DNA of 51,797 nt, taken from the NCBI GenBank assembly GCA_021401465.1, contig JADDMT010000169.1:1-51797 (forward strand), given 5' to 3'. The number at the start of each line of letters is the position of its first letter. Position 1 is the stretch's first letter. The notes under the pieces are model-generated. The model was given only the letters and a program-made list of their open reading frames with translations, was not told where the DNA came from and made no database searches. The position numbers were made by a program, and so were the translations under genes. Source of the DNA: Teratosphaeria epicoccoides (taxonomy: Eukaryota; Ascomycota; Dothideomycetes; Mycosphaerellales; Teratosphaeriaceae). Below, piece by piece: positions 30,160-42,255 of this stretch.

Positions 30160-30326
30160 TATGAAGGGCGAGGCCCTAAGTCTTAGCATAGGCTAGGGCC
30201 TATGCGACGCGACCCCTGACGAGGCTAGCTATAAAAGACCGGACAACTAGCAGATAGTCCCTCTCTCCCTATCGTACTTGTTAAATACTACATGAACCCC
30301 TATGTATATGTCGTTTACCTGTAACA
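30160..30326 (+). mobile_element. Family B 5' LTR (167 bp)
   Basis: It matches 43804-43970 over 167 bp with about ten differences, all transitions. It starts TATGAAGGG (TG to TA by RIP) and ends GTAACA. It contains TATAAAA at 30230-30236, a clear TATA box, followed by a CT-rich stretch. A third copy is at 50326-50490. Confidence 0.85.
30230..30236 (+). promoter_or_regulatory. TATA box of family B LTR
   Basis: TATAAAA, conserved at the same LTR position in 43874-43880 and as TATAAAG at 50394-50400, followed about 25 bp later by TCTCTCTCCC, a likely transcription start region. Confidence 0.6.
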
Positions 30327-31084
30327 TTAAGTACGATTAATTTTACCATGGAAAGGCCGTCTCCTAGCCAATTAACCCTAGTGTCCGAAGGATCCACGAA
30401 CGAGGAAGCGTTAGCAGAAATGCGCTGTGTCGTCAAGGGAATACACACCTAGTAACAGCAAATTATGGCCAAGCTAACAGCTACGCGGGCCGCGCTAAAT
30501 GAATCGGAGTCCTAATAGTGACAAAACCTAGGCGTCCTGTTAGAGGAGCTACTAAAGACTCTCGCGGACGCGCTAGCCGTAGCAACGCATGCGAACTCTG
30601 TCATAGAACTAACAGGACCCCGAGAGTAGAGGCTACTAACGTAGGACAGAAGAGCCAAATCATTTAGGGATTACCTGCTCTGTATTAGGAGTTCGCTTAG
30701 GGCGCGCTCTAGGATAAAACCCCTAATAGGCGTGGATTATTACTAGAACATAATCTATGACACCCTCCCCGCTTGCTAGCGCGCCTAGATGCGCCATTTC
30801 TGGGAGAAAGGAGGCCCGGATAGGGTAAAGGACCCTGAAGCTTTCCTCATGTAACTTAAGGCCGTGTTTGCGGACAGTAACGAGATAGCAAAAGCTCTAG
30901 AATAGCTTACGAACCTCCGACACGTAGCAGGCTAGCTATAGCACGAGTACTAGCTAGAATTCGACGAACTCCTGCTGTTAGTAGGAGGGGACTAGTAGAC
31001 AGATAACACAAAGATTAGATACCTTAAGAATTCGTTTTCGAATCCCGCTAGAATGTACATAGCGAACGTAAGAGACAAGGGAGA
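30327..31084 (+). pseudogene. Family B gag, first part
   Basis: A frame beginning near 30349 (MERPSPSQLTLVSEGSTNEE) runs through many TAG stops to the insertion point of the full-length A element at 31085. It resumes at 38091 (FVEEVERVMTNSKA). The middle (FRDYLLCIRSSLRARSRIKP, later FDELLLL) is capsid-like. The same stretch is present in a second B copy at 50491-51352, which shows the uninterrupted sequence. Confidence 0.7.
31080..31084. repeat. Target-site duplication GGAGA of the full-length A element
   Basis: GGAGA lies immediately left of the LTR at 31085 and again at 38086-38090, right of the LTR ending at 38085. Removing the element and one copy restores family B gag as seen at 51222-51270. 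Confidence 0.9.
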
Positions 31085-31572
31085 TGTCATAAGTGTCAGG
31101 AGTACTGTCCGGAGTACTATAGGATACAGGATCATGAGGGTCCTAAGTGCTATGAGTCATAGTATAGTTATAGGAGTACTATAAGTTATAGGCATAGTTA
31201 TAGGAGAAAGGATCTGTCACTTAAGGACAGATCCCTAGATCTGTAGGGTTAGTCTACAGATCTATAGGCCTATAAGGAAGAAGGGATCTGTCATAGGATG
31301 ATAGACCCTTAGATCTATAGGGTTAGTCTATAGATCTATAGACACGGATCTGTCAGGTCTGTCGACAGATCTAACAGAGCTGCTCTGTCTCTCTAGTATA
31401 TAGGGATAGCTTTAGGACAGGCAGTTAGGAGCTTTATGCTTAATCTTAATTTAATCCTCTCTTGCTTAGAGGAGAGTCAGTTACAAGGTTAACTGCTATT
31501 ATCGATATTCTTCATAGCTCTGCAAGTCTAACACCTAATCCCCTTCTGCTATTAGCACCTACCCTTATGACA
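31085..31572 (+). mobile_element. Family A 5' LTR of the full-length copy
   Basis: 488 bp, TGTCATAAG to CTTATGACA, paired with the 489-bp LTR at 37597-38085. The centre (31208-31390) is a chain of hairpins; TATATAGGG near 31397 is a possible TATA element. The complete element spans 31085-38085 (7001 bp) and is the youngest layer of the nest. Confidence 0.95.
31208..31390. repeat. Chain of about six short palindromes in the family A LTR
   Basis: Consecutive hairpins alternate two types: GGATCTGTC...GACAGATCC and AGATCTGTAG...CTACAGATCT (loop GGGTTAGT), ending in CAGAGCTGCTCTG. The array recurs in all nine A LTRs; RIP often hits both arms so that pairing is partly kept. It may be RNA structure in the leader or protein-binding sites. 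Confidence 0.75.
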
Positions 31573-32955
31573 TTTTGAGTACTACTTCTAAGGAAGCATC
31601 AGGAGACTTGTCGAGCGCTTGACATACGCCTATGTCAAGTAGTTCTTCAACTATTAGTTTAAGTTCTAGTAACAGTTAACTGACACTATAAGAACAAGTT
31701 GCCGCTATACCTTAAGTCACGTAGTAGCTTAAATCTATTCACCTTAGCGAGATAGCTCTAGCATCCGTCGCAGGTTTAACTACCGGGAATAGACATAGCA
31801 ACAACGGCTTCAAGATAGGAAGCCCTATAGAGTTCACAGGACAACAATCTTAAGTCGAGATGTTTATCCTATAATGCTAGTTAGCATTTAACGTAGATAC
31901 GGAATAGTTTACGATATATCATAAGCAAATGATGTACATTATCTCTTACCTAAAGGGACTAGCGTTCGAGTTTATCTAGCCTCATCTGACAGATTATCTA
32001 GATCATATTAGTAACACCGAAGCTAGGAAGACGACGACTAGGGAGATTCTCAACTTAGACAAGTCCTTGTTTAAGGCATTACGCGAAGTGTTTAGGCTCG
32101 GTAATAAGCAACAAGAGGCCAAGAGAGCTCTCCTAGGAATCTAGCAGAAGGGTTCTGCTACTAAGTACCGCGCGGACTTTTAGACCCTCTCTGCTCGAGT
32201 CGACTAGAATGATAACGCTTTAGCTGCTCAGTTCTACTAGGGACTAAAGGAGACAGTTAAAGACGAAATTGCCTGAGGAGATTAGCTAACAACATTCAAG
32301 GAAATAAGCGATCTCGCGATTAGAATCGATAATCGCATCTAGGAACGACAGCAAGAACGATAACATGGAAATCGCAAGCTAGCACAGGCTAACCATAAGG
32401 TCTAACGATTAGTACCGAAATGGCGAAGCGATTACTACGGTCTCTAACCTATAGAGTTAGGTGCGACTAAGGGGCGTCCGAGGAATAGACCCCGAGGAAA
32501 GCCGCGGAAAGGCTCTCCTAATCAGAATGGTCTGAAGAAGCCATTCGACAAGAGTAATCTCAAGTGCCATAACTGTAGAAAGAAGGGACACTTTTCCCGC
32601 GAATGTTTTGCGAAGAAGTAACGACAAGAGCTGCCTAGGATAGAGCAGGCTCGCGTAACAACGACGGCACCTAAGTAAAAGGCCGCCGCTACTCAAGAAC
32701 CGGACTATGCCGCACTTACTTAGACTACGTGCTACGACGACGATTGTCGAATTCACATGAGTGATAAAGATGGTTCCGGATAGTACCCTAGCCGAAATAA
32801 GGCATAGTCGATCTGTGCGCTAAGGGGTACACCTTCTAGTATAATAGTCCTAAGGCAACAGGAACTAGAAGAAGAAGAAGAAGGTTTAGACGACAACTAC
32901 GAGCTTGTCGAAGCCGTCATTCCTGATTCCGAGGAAGACGAGAGCATAGAGTAAT
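31573..32955 (+). pseudogene. Family A gag (full-length element)
   Basis: A gag frame is readable from about 31780 (GFKIGSPIEFTG), with capsid-like sequence and the intact zinc knuckle CHNCRKKGHFSRECF (C-x2-C-x4-H-x4-C, 32565-32606). It is followed by a basic and then a glutamate-rich linker (ELEEEEEGLDDNYE). Many TAG stops come from RIP. The exact start and the gag-pol boundary cannot be fixed; pol continues in or near the same frame. Nucleic-acid binding by the knuckle and particle assembly are the family roles. Confidence 0.7.
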
Positions 32956-35900
32956 AGGCCATGCTGCCGCATGACATCAGACTCGACATTATCTGAATCA
33001 TATAGAACTAGTAGGCTTAGGCTTGCCCATGGATTAATAGAGTACAACACGTCAACTAGCTTTAGTATGACGAACTAGCCGACTGTATGCGACGACACTT
33101 AAGGAGACTACTAGTCGTAGCTTAACCTCACGCGCATCAGAAAGTTGTCTAAGAAATTGTACTGTTTAGGGTAGAGTTTACGCCCTAGGGAGGCTACCTA
33201 ACCTACGAAGGTATTTAGATTCTAAGAGCGCTACGACTCCGAGTCTATTACTTAAAGATAGAGTACGCAAGAAACGCGCAGGAATAGCGAGGCTAAGAAC
33301 GAGAACGATCTCTTAGGCCAGAAAACGGTGACGCTTAGAGAAGAAGCCGAGACCGCATAATCCCTGAACTAGTCCATGAAGACAGTTATTCAGGAAACGA
33401 CGAGGTCCGCTAGAATTAGACCTACGGACAGACTAGATAGGGCTGTAACGATGTGCCGCGATCGGCGCCAGATACGCGAACAACCTTAGAGTATAGGTAC
33501 ACATCGACGAAACGCTAGCTAGGGCCTTAATAGATTCAGGATGTACTAGAATCTTCATGATGCCTAAGTTCGCCAGGATAGCTAGGAGGCGAAGACGAAT
33601 GCTTTCTCGCTACAAGCGATTAATAGAAAGCCGGTCACGTACAACTAAGGAGTAGTTGACGAAGAGACTAAGATGATGCCTCTGCGGATAGGACGCTACT
33701 AAGAGATGCTCTAGTTCGACATCACGGAGTCACTAGGCTCGGATGTAGTACTAGGGTTGCTATAGCTAAGAAACGCTAACCCCTATATCGACTAGAAGAA
33801 TGAGAGGATCTAGTTCCTAGAACTCTTAAGATCGATACCTCTACCTGTAGTACACGACGTACTAGGCAAGATCGAAATATGTGCTATGACTTCAAGCGAG
33901 ATAGTAGCTGCCATTAAGGATCTAGAACAGGAAGTGCACGTCCTATAGGTCAAAGTAACGCAATCGGAAGTCAAGGTCGAATTCATAGTTCCCGATAAGT
34001 ATAAAGAGTTCGCTACTCTTTTTAAGGAAGAACCTGACTAAGAAGCTCTGCTAGAACACTAGGAGTAGGACTATAGGATACCCTTACTCCCTAGCAAGAC
34101 ACTAACGAAGCAATTAGTTCGCCTGTTGTTAGTAGCGAAACTAGAGATTCTCCGGAAATACCTAGAAGACAACCTCTAGAAAGGCTTCATCCGCAAGTCG
34201 TAGTCCCTAGCCGGATATCTAATCCTGTTTGTGCCTAAGGGGGAAGATGACTAGCGACTCTACGTAGATTATCGTAGATTAAACGACATCACGATAAAGA
34301 ATAGTTATCCGCTTCCTTTGCTCTCGGAATTACAGGACTACCTATAAGGAGCAATGTAGTTCTCGAAGTTCGACATACCTAGAGCCTATAACCGAATTCG
34401 AATTAAGGAAGGCGAAGAATAGAAGACTGCATTCCGAACTAGGTTTAGACACTACAAGTACATAGTCATGCCATTTAGGTTGACAAACGCCCTAGCTACA
34501 TAGTAGGCATTTATTAACAACGTACTACGAGAGTACCTTGACGTCTTTATAGTTGTATACCTAGACGACATCCTCGTCTATTCCCGGACGATCGAAGAGT
34601 ATAGGACTTATGTACGTAAGGTACTTTAGAAACTCTAGGATTACTAGCTAAAGGTTAAGCCATAGAAGAGCGAGTTTCATAAGCAGGAAGTATAATTCCT
34701 TGGCTACGTAGTAGCATAGAATAGAATCAAGATAGACACTAAGAAAGTCTAGGTTGTAAAAGAGTAGCCTACGCCGACTAATGTTAAGGAAGTATAGTCC
34801 TTCCTTAGATTCGCTAACTTCTACAGGAGATTTGTGGCAAACTATTCGAAGAGCATGGCACTACTTACGACTCTTACGACGAAGGATACACTATTCGTAT
34901 AGGACGACGCCTAACGGAATACCTTCAAGGAGCTTAAGCGACGATTTACAGATCAGCCGATCTTACTTGTGTTCGACCTAGATAAGCCTATTATAGTCGA
35001 AACAGATGCCTCCGACATAGCACTCGGGGCATGCTTAAGTTAACTAGGACCGAGTAGACGACTACAGCTAGTCGCCTACTACTCAAGGAAATTGTCTGGA
35101 CTAGAACTCTGTTATGACGTCTATAACAAAGAACTTCTAGCTATAGTAGACGCCTACAAGGCCTAGCGAGTCTACTTAGAAGGTTCTAAGCACTAGGTCA
35201 CGGTCTACACAGACTATGAGAACTTGCGATACTTTACAACGACGAAAGAGTTAAACTAACGACAGGTTCGGTAGAGCGAGGAGCTCTCTAGTTTTAACTG
35301 CAAGATCGTCTATCGTAAGGGGACTAATAACGCACGCGCCGATGTACTTAGCTGCTAGACGGACTACATGAAGGGCGTGAAGCAGGAGAAACATGCTGTT
35401 CTCTAGGAAAATAGCGATAGCACGCTAGGAGTTAACTGACTCGCGGCTATGACTGTTACATGGACTAGTAGATTTTAGGACGACCTGAAGAACGCGCTAA
35501 TCCATGACCTAACTACACTCGCTGTCCGCGACGACATTGATAGACAGGAGGATTAGGAAGACGAAGACGGAATCCTTCTGTTTCAAGGATTAGTATACAT
35601 GCTAACGTCTTTACGATCGGAACTACTATGCCTCTAACATGACGTACCTTAGGCAGGACACCCGGGAGTGTCTAAAATGAAGCAAATTCTCCGACAAGAA
35701 TATTACTTCCCTAGGATGAGCAAGGCAATTAAGGACTACGTCTGTTAATGTGTAACTTGCTAACGAAGTAAGCACGACTATCATAAACCGTATAGGCTAC
35801 TATAACTACTTAAGGTACCTTAATAGCTATGGGAATCGCTCGCCATGGATTTTATCGTTAAACTACCTTAGTCGAGAGAACCCGCTACTAATGAGTTCTT

Positions 35901-36902
35901 TGACAGGATCATAGTAGTAGTCGACCGATTTACTAAGTTTAGGAAGTTTATCCCTTACCGCGAAGACTTTAAGACTAAAGATATCGCGCATGTCTTCATT
36001 AAATAGGTAGTAGTACTACACGGCATGCTATAGGACCTAGTTATCGAGGATCCGTGTTTACCTCTAACTTCTAGAGAGCCCTAATAAGACAATTCTAGGT
36101 CAAACATCGACTAAGTACTTCCTTCTACCCTTAGACAGATAGACAGACAGAACGCCTAAATTAGACGTTAGAATAGTACCTTCGATCCTATATGAATAGG
36201 GACTAGAACAACTAGGTAGAGTTGTTGCTAATAGCATAGCTCGCGTATAATAGTACGCTAGCAGAGTCGACAGGACTCTCGCTATTTCAGATGGCGTATA
36301 GATCAGCTATAGAAGACATTCCGGACGTCTTAGCTAGTAATCCGAACCTAGCAGCACTCGGACGAGTAGAACATCTACGCCGACTGCAAACAGAAGCACG
36401 ACTTGACCTGTAGTTCTATTAGCAGAACATAGCATAGTACGCGAATCGTAAGAGAATTAAGGGACTAATTCTAAAGGAGGGGGACAAGGTGTATCTCCTC
36501 TGCCGTCACATCAAATCGGACAAGCCGAGTAAAAAACTAGACGCTGTAAAATTAGGACCATTTAGGATTAAGGCTAAGAAGGGACCAGTTAATTTTAAGT
36601 TATAGCTACCCGAGCAGATAAGAATATACCTAGTGTTCTATGTCTCTCTGCTAGAACAAGCAGCGCCAGACGCTACACTGTAATCAGAACCCTTACTACT
36701 CGACCCTGAAGTAGAAGAACCAGAGTACACTGTTAAGAGGATTATCAACACTTGCTAGCAAGACGGACAGCGAGAGTACTTAGTAAAATGGGAAGGATAT
36801 AGGAGTACCGAGAACACCTAGGAACCCCTAGAACATCTGCGAAACTGTCAGCAAAAGATACGAAGTTTCGAGAAAGGAACGAACCTAGGAAGAAGATCCT
36901 AA
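32956..36902 (+). pseudogene. Family A pol (full-length element)
   Basis: It is colinear with the better copy at 4806-8556: protease, RT (YLDD at 34558-34569), RNase H, integrase and chromodomain, ending at TAA 36900-36902. It has more stops than the other copy, again mostly TAG, and a short deletion near 36038 removes the region around the second integrase Asp and shifts the frame. Inactive. The pol start is approximate. Confidence 0.85.
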
Positions 36903-37517
36903 GCTACGACTAGACTCCTGCAGGACGCTGTCGACCGGCTCGGCTATCACTCTATCCAGGAAACCCTAATATGAGGCGTTAGCGAAACCCTCTATTACGC
37001 TCTATGTTGTAGGACTAAGAGCGAGACCCGCGGAAGGATCTAGGTTAAGGAGAAACCCAGCCTGCGAGAGAGCTTGTTCCTCGGCCTCATCCTCCCTGAT
37101 CTCACGCTCCTCGAGAGCGCGACTATCCTCGACCTCCTAGTCGACTACGTCTAACTGTTTTCGAAGACGCATCTCCTTTGCATGCGCCTCTATTATCTTC
37201 TACGAAGCCTTAGCTAGGACTGCCTTCGCACGATCGAGATCAGCAATTAGTCTTTTCCGCTAATCGCCTAACTTCTTCTATTCGACCTCTATTACCTTCG
37301 CGTTGCAACTCCGACAGTTACTAAAGTGACATTACGAACATTTCCCTAAGGAAATGTGTACCTAATAAACGAGCTTTAACTCTTGACACTAAGTATAGGA
37401 CTTCATGCTGTCCTAGCCCTAACGATAGATTCGATTCGCGTAGCGTTTACGTTTCTGCGTTAAAGGGGCGTCAGTGTCTAGAATGACATAAGGCAGTAAT
37501 GTAGAAAGAGAAGACAT
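36885..37517 (-). pseudogene. Antisense ORF of family A (full-length element)
   Basis: It has the same start (ATG 37517, MSSLSTLLPYVILDT), frame and length (633 nt) as the copy at 8539-9171. Here the last cluster cysteine (residue 71, NCRSCNAK) is preserved while residues 41 and 51 are Tyr, so the copies complement each other and define six cysteine positions. The coiled-coil part (EEREIREDEAEEQAL) is intact. Stops are mostly TAG. It is 79 bp inside the 3' LTR and reads toward pol, overlapping its last codons. Confidence 0.65.
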
Positions 37518-37596
37518 TACAGCGTAAAAAAAGTGACAAGAGAAACCCCGCACTAATAAGGTAGCTTAGGGACGAGCTAGGCTAAGAGGGGGATAG

Positions 37597-38085
37597 TGTC
37601 ATAAGTGTTAGGAGTACTGTCTAGAGTACTATAGGATATAGGATCATAAGAGTCCTAAGTGCTATAAGTCATAGTATAGTCATAGGAGTACTATGAGTTA
37701 TAGGCACTATCATAGGAGAAAGGATCTGTCATGTAAGGATAGATCCCTAGATCTATAGGGTTAGTCTACAGATCTTTAGGCCTACAAGGAAGAAGGGATC
37801 TGTTACAGGATAACAGACCCTTAGATCTGTGGGATTAGTCTACAGATCTGTAGATATAGATCTGTCGGGTCTGTTAACAGATCTAACAGAGCTGCTCTGT
37901 CTCTCTAGTATATAGGGATAGCTTTAGGACAGGTAGTTAGGAGCTTCGTGCTTAATCTTAATTTAATCCTCTCTTGCTTAGAGGAGAGTTAGTTACAAGG
38001 TTAACTACTATTGTCGATATTCTTCATAGCTCTACGAGTCTAACACCTGATCCCCTTCCTGCTATCGGCACCTACCCTTATGACA
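37597..38085 (+). mobile_element. Family A 3' LTR of the full-length copy
   Basis: 489 bp, preceded by the polypurine tract (37583-37596) and followed by the GGAGA duplication. It differs from its 5' partner mainly by transitions, as expected from RIP after insertion. Confidence 0.95.
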
Positions 38086-38090
38086 GGAGA

Positions 38091-41000
38091 CTACTACGCG
38101 TTTGTAGAGGAGGTCGAAAGAGTCATGACAAACTCTAAGGCAACCGACTAGTTCAAGGCGGCCTATAGGAGGTAGTTAAGAGAAAAGAACAAGGACTCCG
38201 AAGGTATTTCTGTAGCTACTATGCAGGTACCTAACCCTAGGGTTAGATCCTGAATAGACGCGGATAGGGATATAGTCATGGCACTAACTTGTACTATAGG
38301 AGACTAATATGACAGCAAAGGACCCTAACAAAACAACAGGGGGAAACGACGCGCCAAATAGGTAGACGCTACAGAGAGAGAGAAACGCTAGGAGAATAAC
38401 CTATGCTACTACTTCAGAGCGTCTAGACACTAAGTTAAGAGGTGTCCCTACGCCTCGGCTACACCCCTAGCCTAGATTAACATAACTAGAGTGTCGCTAT
38501 TGCTAGAGGACAATAGAATAGTAGAGGAACCTAGGAGGAAAAACTTAGGAAAAGATTAACTCCTGCTTAGAGTTAGGAAGTAGGAGTAACAGAGACATTA
38601 GTAGAAGGATAGGAGAGAGTTAAGGGATCTATAGACAGGAACCTGATTTATACTAATGTAGTCCTAGCAAATAATACTAGGACATTAGCTCTTATCGATA
38701 AGGGGTACTAATGCTACGCTGTAATTAACAGAGACCTAGTAAAAGGTCTTAGCTTAAGCTTAATAAGTAAAGAGTTACGCATAGCGAGGGGCGCGACAGC
38801 GTTAATGCAAGACTCCGTAGTAGAAGGAGTAGTCGCCTTCTAGATGGAAATCAAGGGGTTCTAGTAACTAGTATACGTATACGTAGTAAAGGATCTAGCC
38901 TTCCCCCTAATCCTAGGGAACTACTAGAAGGCTCACAATAAAGTGCGGACCGCGCCAGAAAGGCGTTAGTATTAGCATAGGAGAGCGGGACAGTAGATAG
39001 ACGAAGGACGGAACTACTGAGAATACGAGGACCGCAGGAACTTTACCTAGGTATGCGCGACTACAACAGTAGATGTCGCGGAGGCCTTAAAGGCAAAGGA
39101 ATATCCGACGCTAGACGAGTTAAGAAAGGCGCTACCTCTGGAGCTTTAGCACATAGCTCCGCTGTTCTGCTGCTAAGAAGCGGAAAAATTAGCGCCATAC
39201 TGCCCTAGCATCGACTACTACATCAAACTCCGCGAAGGACTTGACAGATCCTAACTAGCTCTGCTATAGGGACCCCTATACAGCATGTCGAAGGAGGAAC
39301 TACTTGTTTTAAGGAAGTCCTTAGACGAACTGTTAGGGAAGGGATTCATTCGGCCTACTAACTTAGAGGCTATAGCTCCTGTGCTTTTTGTCTAGAAGCT
39401 AGGAGGAGGGCTCTAGTTCTGCTACGATTACTACGCCCTTAACGTAATCACAAAGCAAGATAGGTACCCTCTCCCGTTAATCCCGGAGACCTTAAGGAAC
39501 CTCATAGGCGCCTAGTAGCTTACTAAGGTAGACGTAGTGTCAGCCTTCTACTAAATCCGTATGGCGAAAGGCCATGAGTATAAGACAGCCTTTCGCACGA
39601 GGTTCGGTTTATTTGAATAGCTAGTATGTCCGTTCGGTTTATCTAGGGCTCTAGTAATGTTCTAACGATACATTAACATACTACTACGCGAGGAATTAGA
39701 CGACTACGCCTCCGCGTACATAGATGACATTATCATATATAGCAGCAGTTCGCGAGAAGACTATTTCGCTAAAGTAACGCAAGTACTCTAGAAGCTCTAG
39801 GATAGGGGCCTCTACCTTAACCCTAGGAAGAGCAAGTTTGCCAAAAAGGATATCAAGTACCTAGGGTTCATAATCTATGCTAACAGAAAAGGCGTAGGGA
39901 CTAAGCTAGAAAAGGTAGAGGCTATGCGTAACTAGGAGCGGCTAAAAACACAAAAGGAAGTCTGTAGATTCCTCGGCTTCGCTAACTACTACAGGATGTT
40001 TATCCTGAACTACTCGAAGACAGCTAGGCCCTTAACGGCGCTTACAGGGAAGGGCAGACCGTTCTCCTAGGGGGAACTCTAGGAGTCCGCGTTTAGAACG
40101 CTAAAAGCGAAGTTCTGTTTGGCGCTAGTCCTTTCTTAATAGAACCTAGAGCTGCCGACCTTTTTAGAGACTAACTATAGCGGGTTTACGTTAGGGGCAG
40201 CTCTCCTGCAAGAAAGTAACAGAGTCCGGAGACTAGTAGGCTTCTTCTCGCAGAAACTTAATAAGGCGGAGATTAATTACGACATCTACGACAAGGAGAT
40301 GCTAGCCATGATATCTAGCCTGAAGTTCTAGGGCCCCGAGCTAAAGTCATGTAGGCCCTTTACTATTCTCACGGACTACAAAAACCTAGAGTACTTCATG
40401 GTCAAGTAATAGCTGTCTAAGCGGCAGATACGGTAGTATGAGACCCTCGCGTAATTCTAGTTTTCCCTGGTATATTGCCTAGGCGCTAAAGGAGTAGTCC
40501 CGGACGTATTGTCAAGACAAGAATAGGACACGCGAGGGGCAGAAGATAAGGAATCACAGTTTAAGAGGTTTTTGGACCTAGAAGTCATAGAGAGTTAGCT
40601 AGACCCCATAGATGAGAGCAGAGACGTCGTACTAATTACCTCGACTAGCCTACTACCTACTACTATAGTAGAGAACGAACAGCAATTCGCTAACTCCGTA
40701 ACCTCTAACTAGGAGCCTATTAGGCCGTTCTAGGACGGCACCCTTAATGACTTATAGGCAGCTATAGTAGAGAAAGACAAGCTATACTTAACAGTGTTAA
40801 AAGTAGTAAAGAGCGGCTCCTAGGCGCTACTAGCTAGAGCGAGGGTAAAACTACAAGCAGGGGACTACAAGATCGACAAGAGGGGCTTCCTGCGATACCG
40901 CGACAAACTATACGTCCTAGGAGCAAACGACAGTCAGCCTAGGGGCGAGACCTTAGACTCTAGGGACAAAAGTAACGACATGCTTAGGATGAAGCTCATT

Positions 41001-42255
41001 TAGTCTGTGTACGACGCTACGGTATACAGGCACCTAGGACAGGACGCTACAACGATGATCCTAGGGCGCGACTTCTACTAGCTGTTACTGTCTAAGCATG
41101 TCTGGCGGTTCCTAAGGAACTGCGACTACTACGGTTATAACAAGGTATAGAGAGAGCATAAGCATAGACTACTAAAGCTATTACTAGTTCCTAACAGATT
41201 CTTCTAGGAGATCTTAATAGACTTCATGACAGACCTGCCCGATTCCAGGGGATGTCGATACCTGTAGGTTATCAAGGATCGCCTATACAAGTACGTAGTT
41301 TTGCAGGTAATGCCTAGCATAAAAGCAGAGGAATACGCGGAGAAGTTCATGGATTACTAGGCCTAGTACCATAGAATGCTAACGGCTATTACGAGCGACT
41401 AGGGCACTAACTAGACTAGCACCTTCTAGACGACCTTCTGTAAAGGAATAGGCGTGTCCTAGTAGTTAAGCTCTACGTACTACCTACAAACAGACAGAGG
41501 CCCTAAACGCCTAAACTAAGAGGTATAGGTGTACCTCTAGAACTATATTAACTATAAGTAATCCGACTAGAAGCAATGGCTCCCCGTAGCTTAACTGGCG
41601 CTAAACAGGAGGTATCATTTAGGAATTAGCATAAGCCCCTTCTTCGCTACCTATAGCTATAAAGCATAGGGCCCTATACCTTTAACCGAGGACCCTGTAA
41701 GGCCTAGCCTGTTAAAAGCAGCTAAGAGGGCAAGGGCGTTTATAGAAAAGATTTAGGACATAACGGGAATCTGCTAAGTAACAATAGCAGCCTCTATGCA
41801 AGAATAGGAGGAGTCTGCTAATAAACGCTAAAACCTCGCCCTAATTTATAAAGTTAGTAACAAGGTCTAGCTAGATCTGCGGAACTACACTACAGAGAGA
41901 CCCAAGAAAAGCTTAGACGCCAAGCATGCAAAGTACATAGTAGCTAAAGTATTATCACTAGTCTCTATCCGCTTAACTAGGCTCCTAAACAATATATACC
42001 TAGTGTTCTATACTAACCTGCTAAGACTAGTAGGCAAAGACCCTATGCCTAGGCAAGAGAACGACGACAAATAGCTAGACTCCTTTTTGTTTAAGTCGCA
42101 CAAGGAGTAGTTAGTAGAGGAGGTACTCTGCATAAGGGACAAGAGAAGAGGAAGAGGATACAAGGTCCTAGTAAAATAGTCAGGGTACTACAAACCTACA
42201 TAGGAGCCCCTAGAAAACCTAATAGACACTAAAGTAATAGACTGCTTTAAGTAGA
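38091..42255 (+). pseudogene. Family B gag end and pol: RT, RNase H, integrase, chromodomain
   Basis: After the A insertion, gag continues to a degraded CCHC region (CYYFRASRH...KRCP, near 38402-38445). Pol follows with protease-like sequence and RT carrying YIDD at 39718-39729. RNase H has the segment GFFSQKLNKAEINYDIYDKE, and integrase has HLGQD...(R)NCDYYG and an IDFMTDLPDS core. The C-terminal chromodomain shows GYKVLVK and EPLENL (near 42160-42220). Stops are overwhelmingly TAG. Family B is a chromovirus distinct from A in sequence and LTR. No intact protein can be made. Confidence 0.85.

Noticed and set aside
32457..32756. Minus-strand 99-codon ORF inside family A gag
   Set aside because: It is the shadow of the plus-strand gag frame that contains the intact CCHC knuckle; no motif and not conserved as an open frame in the other A copies.
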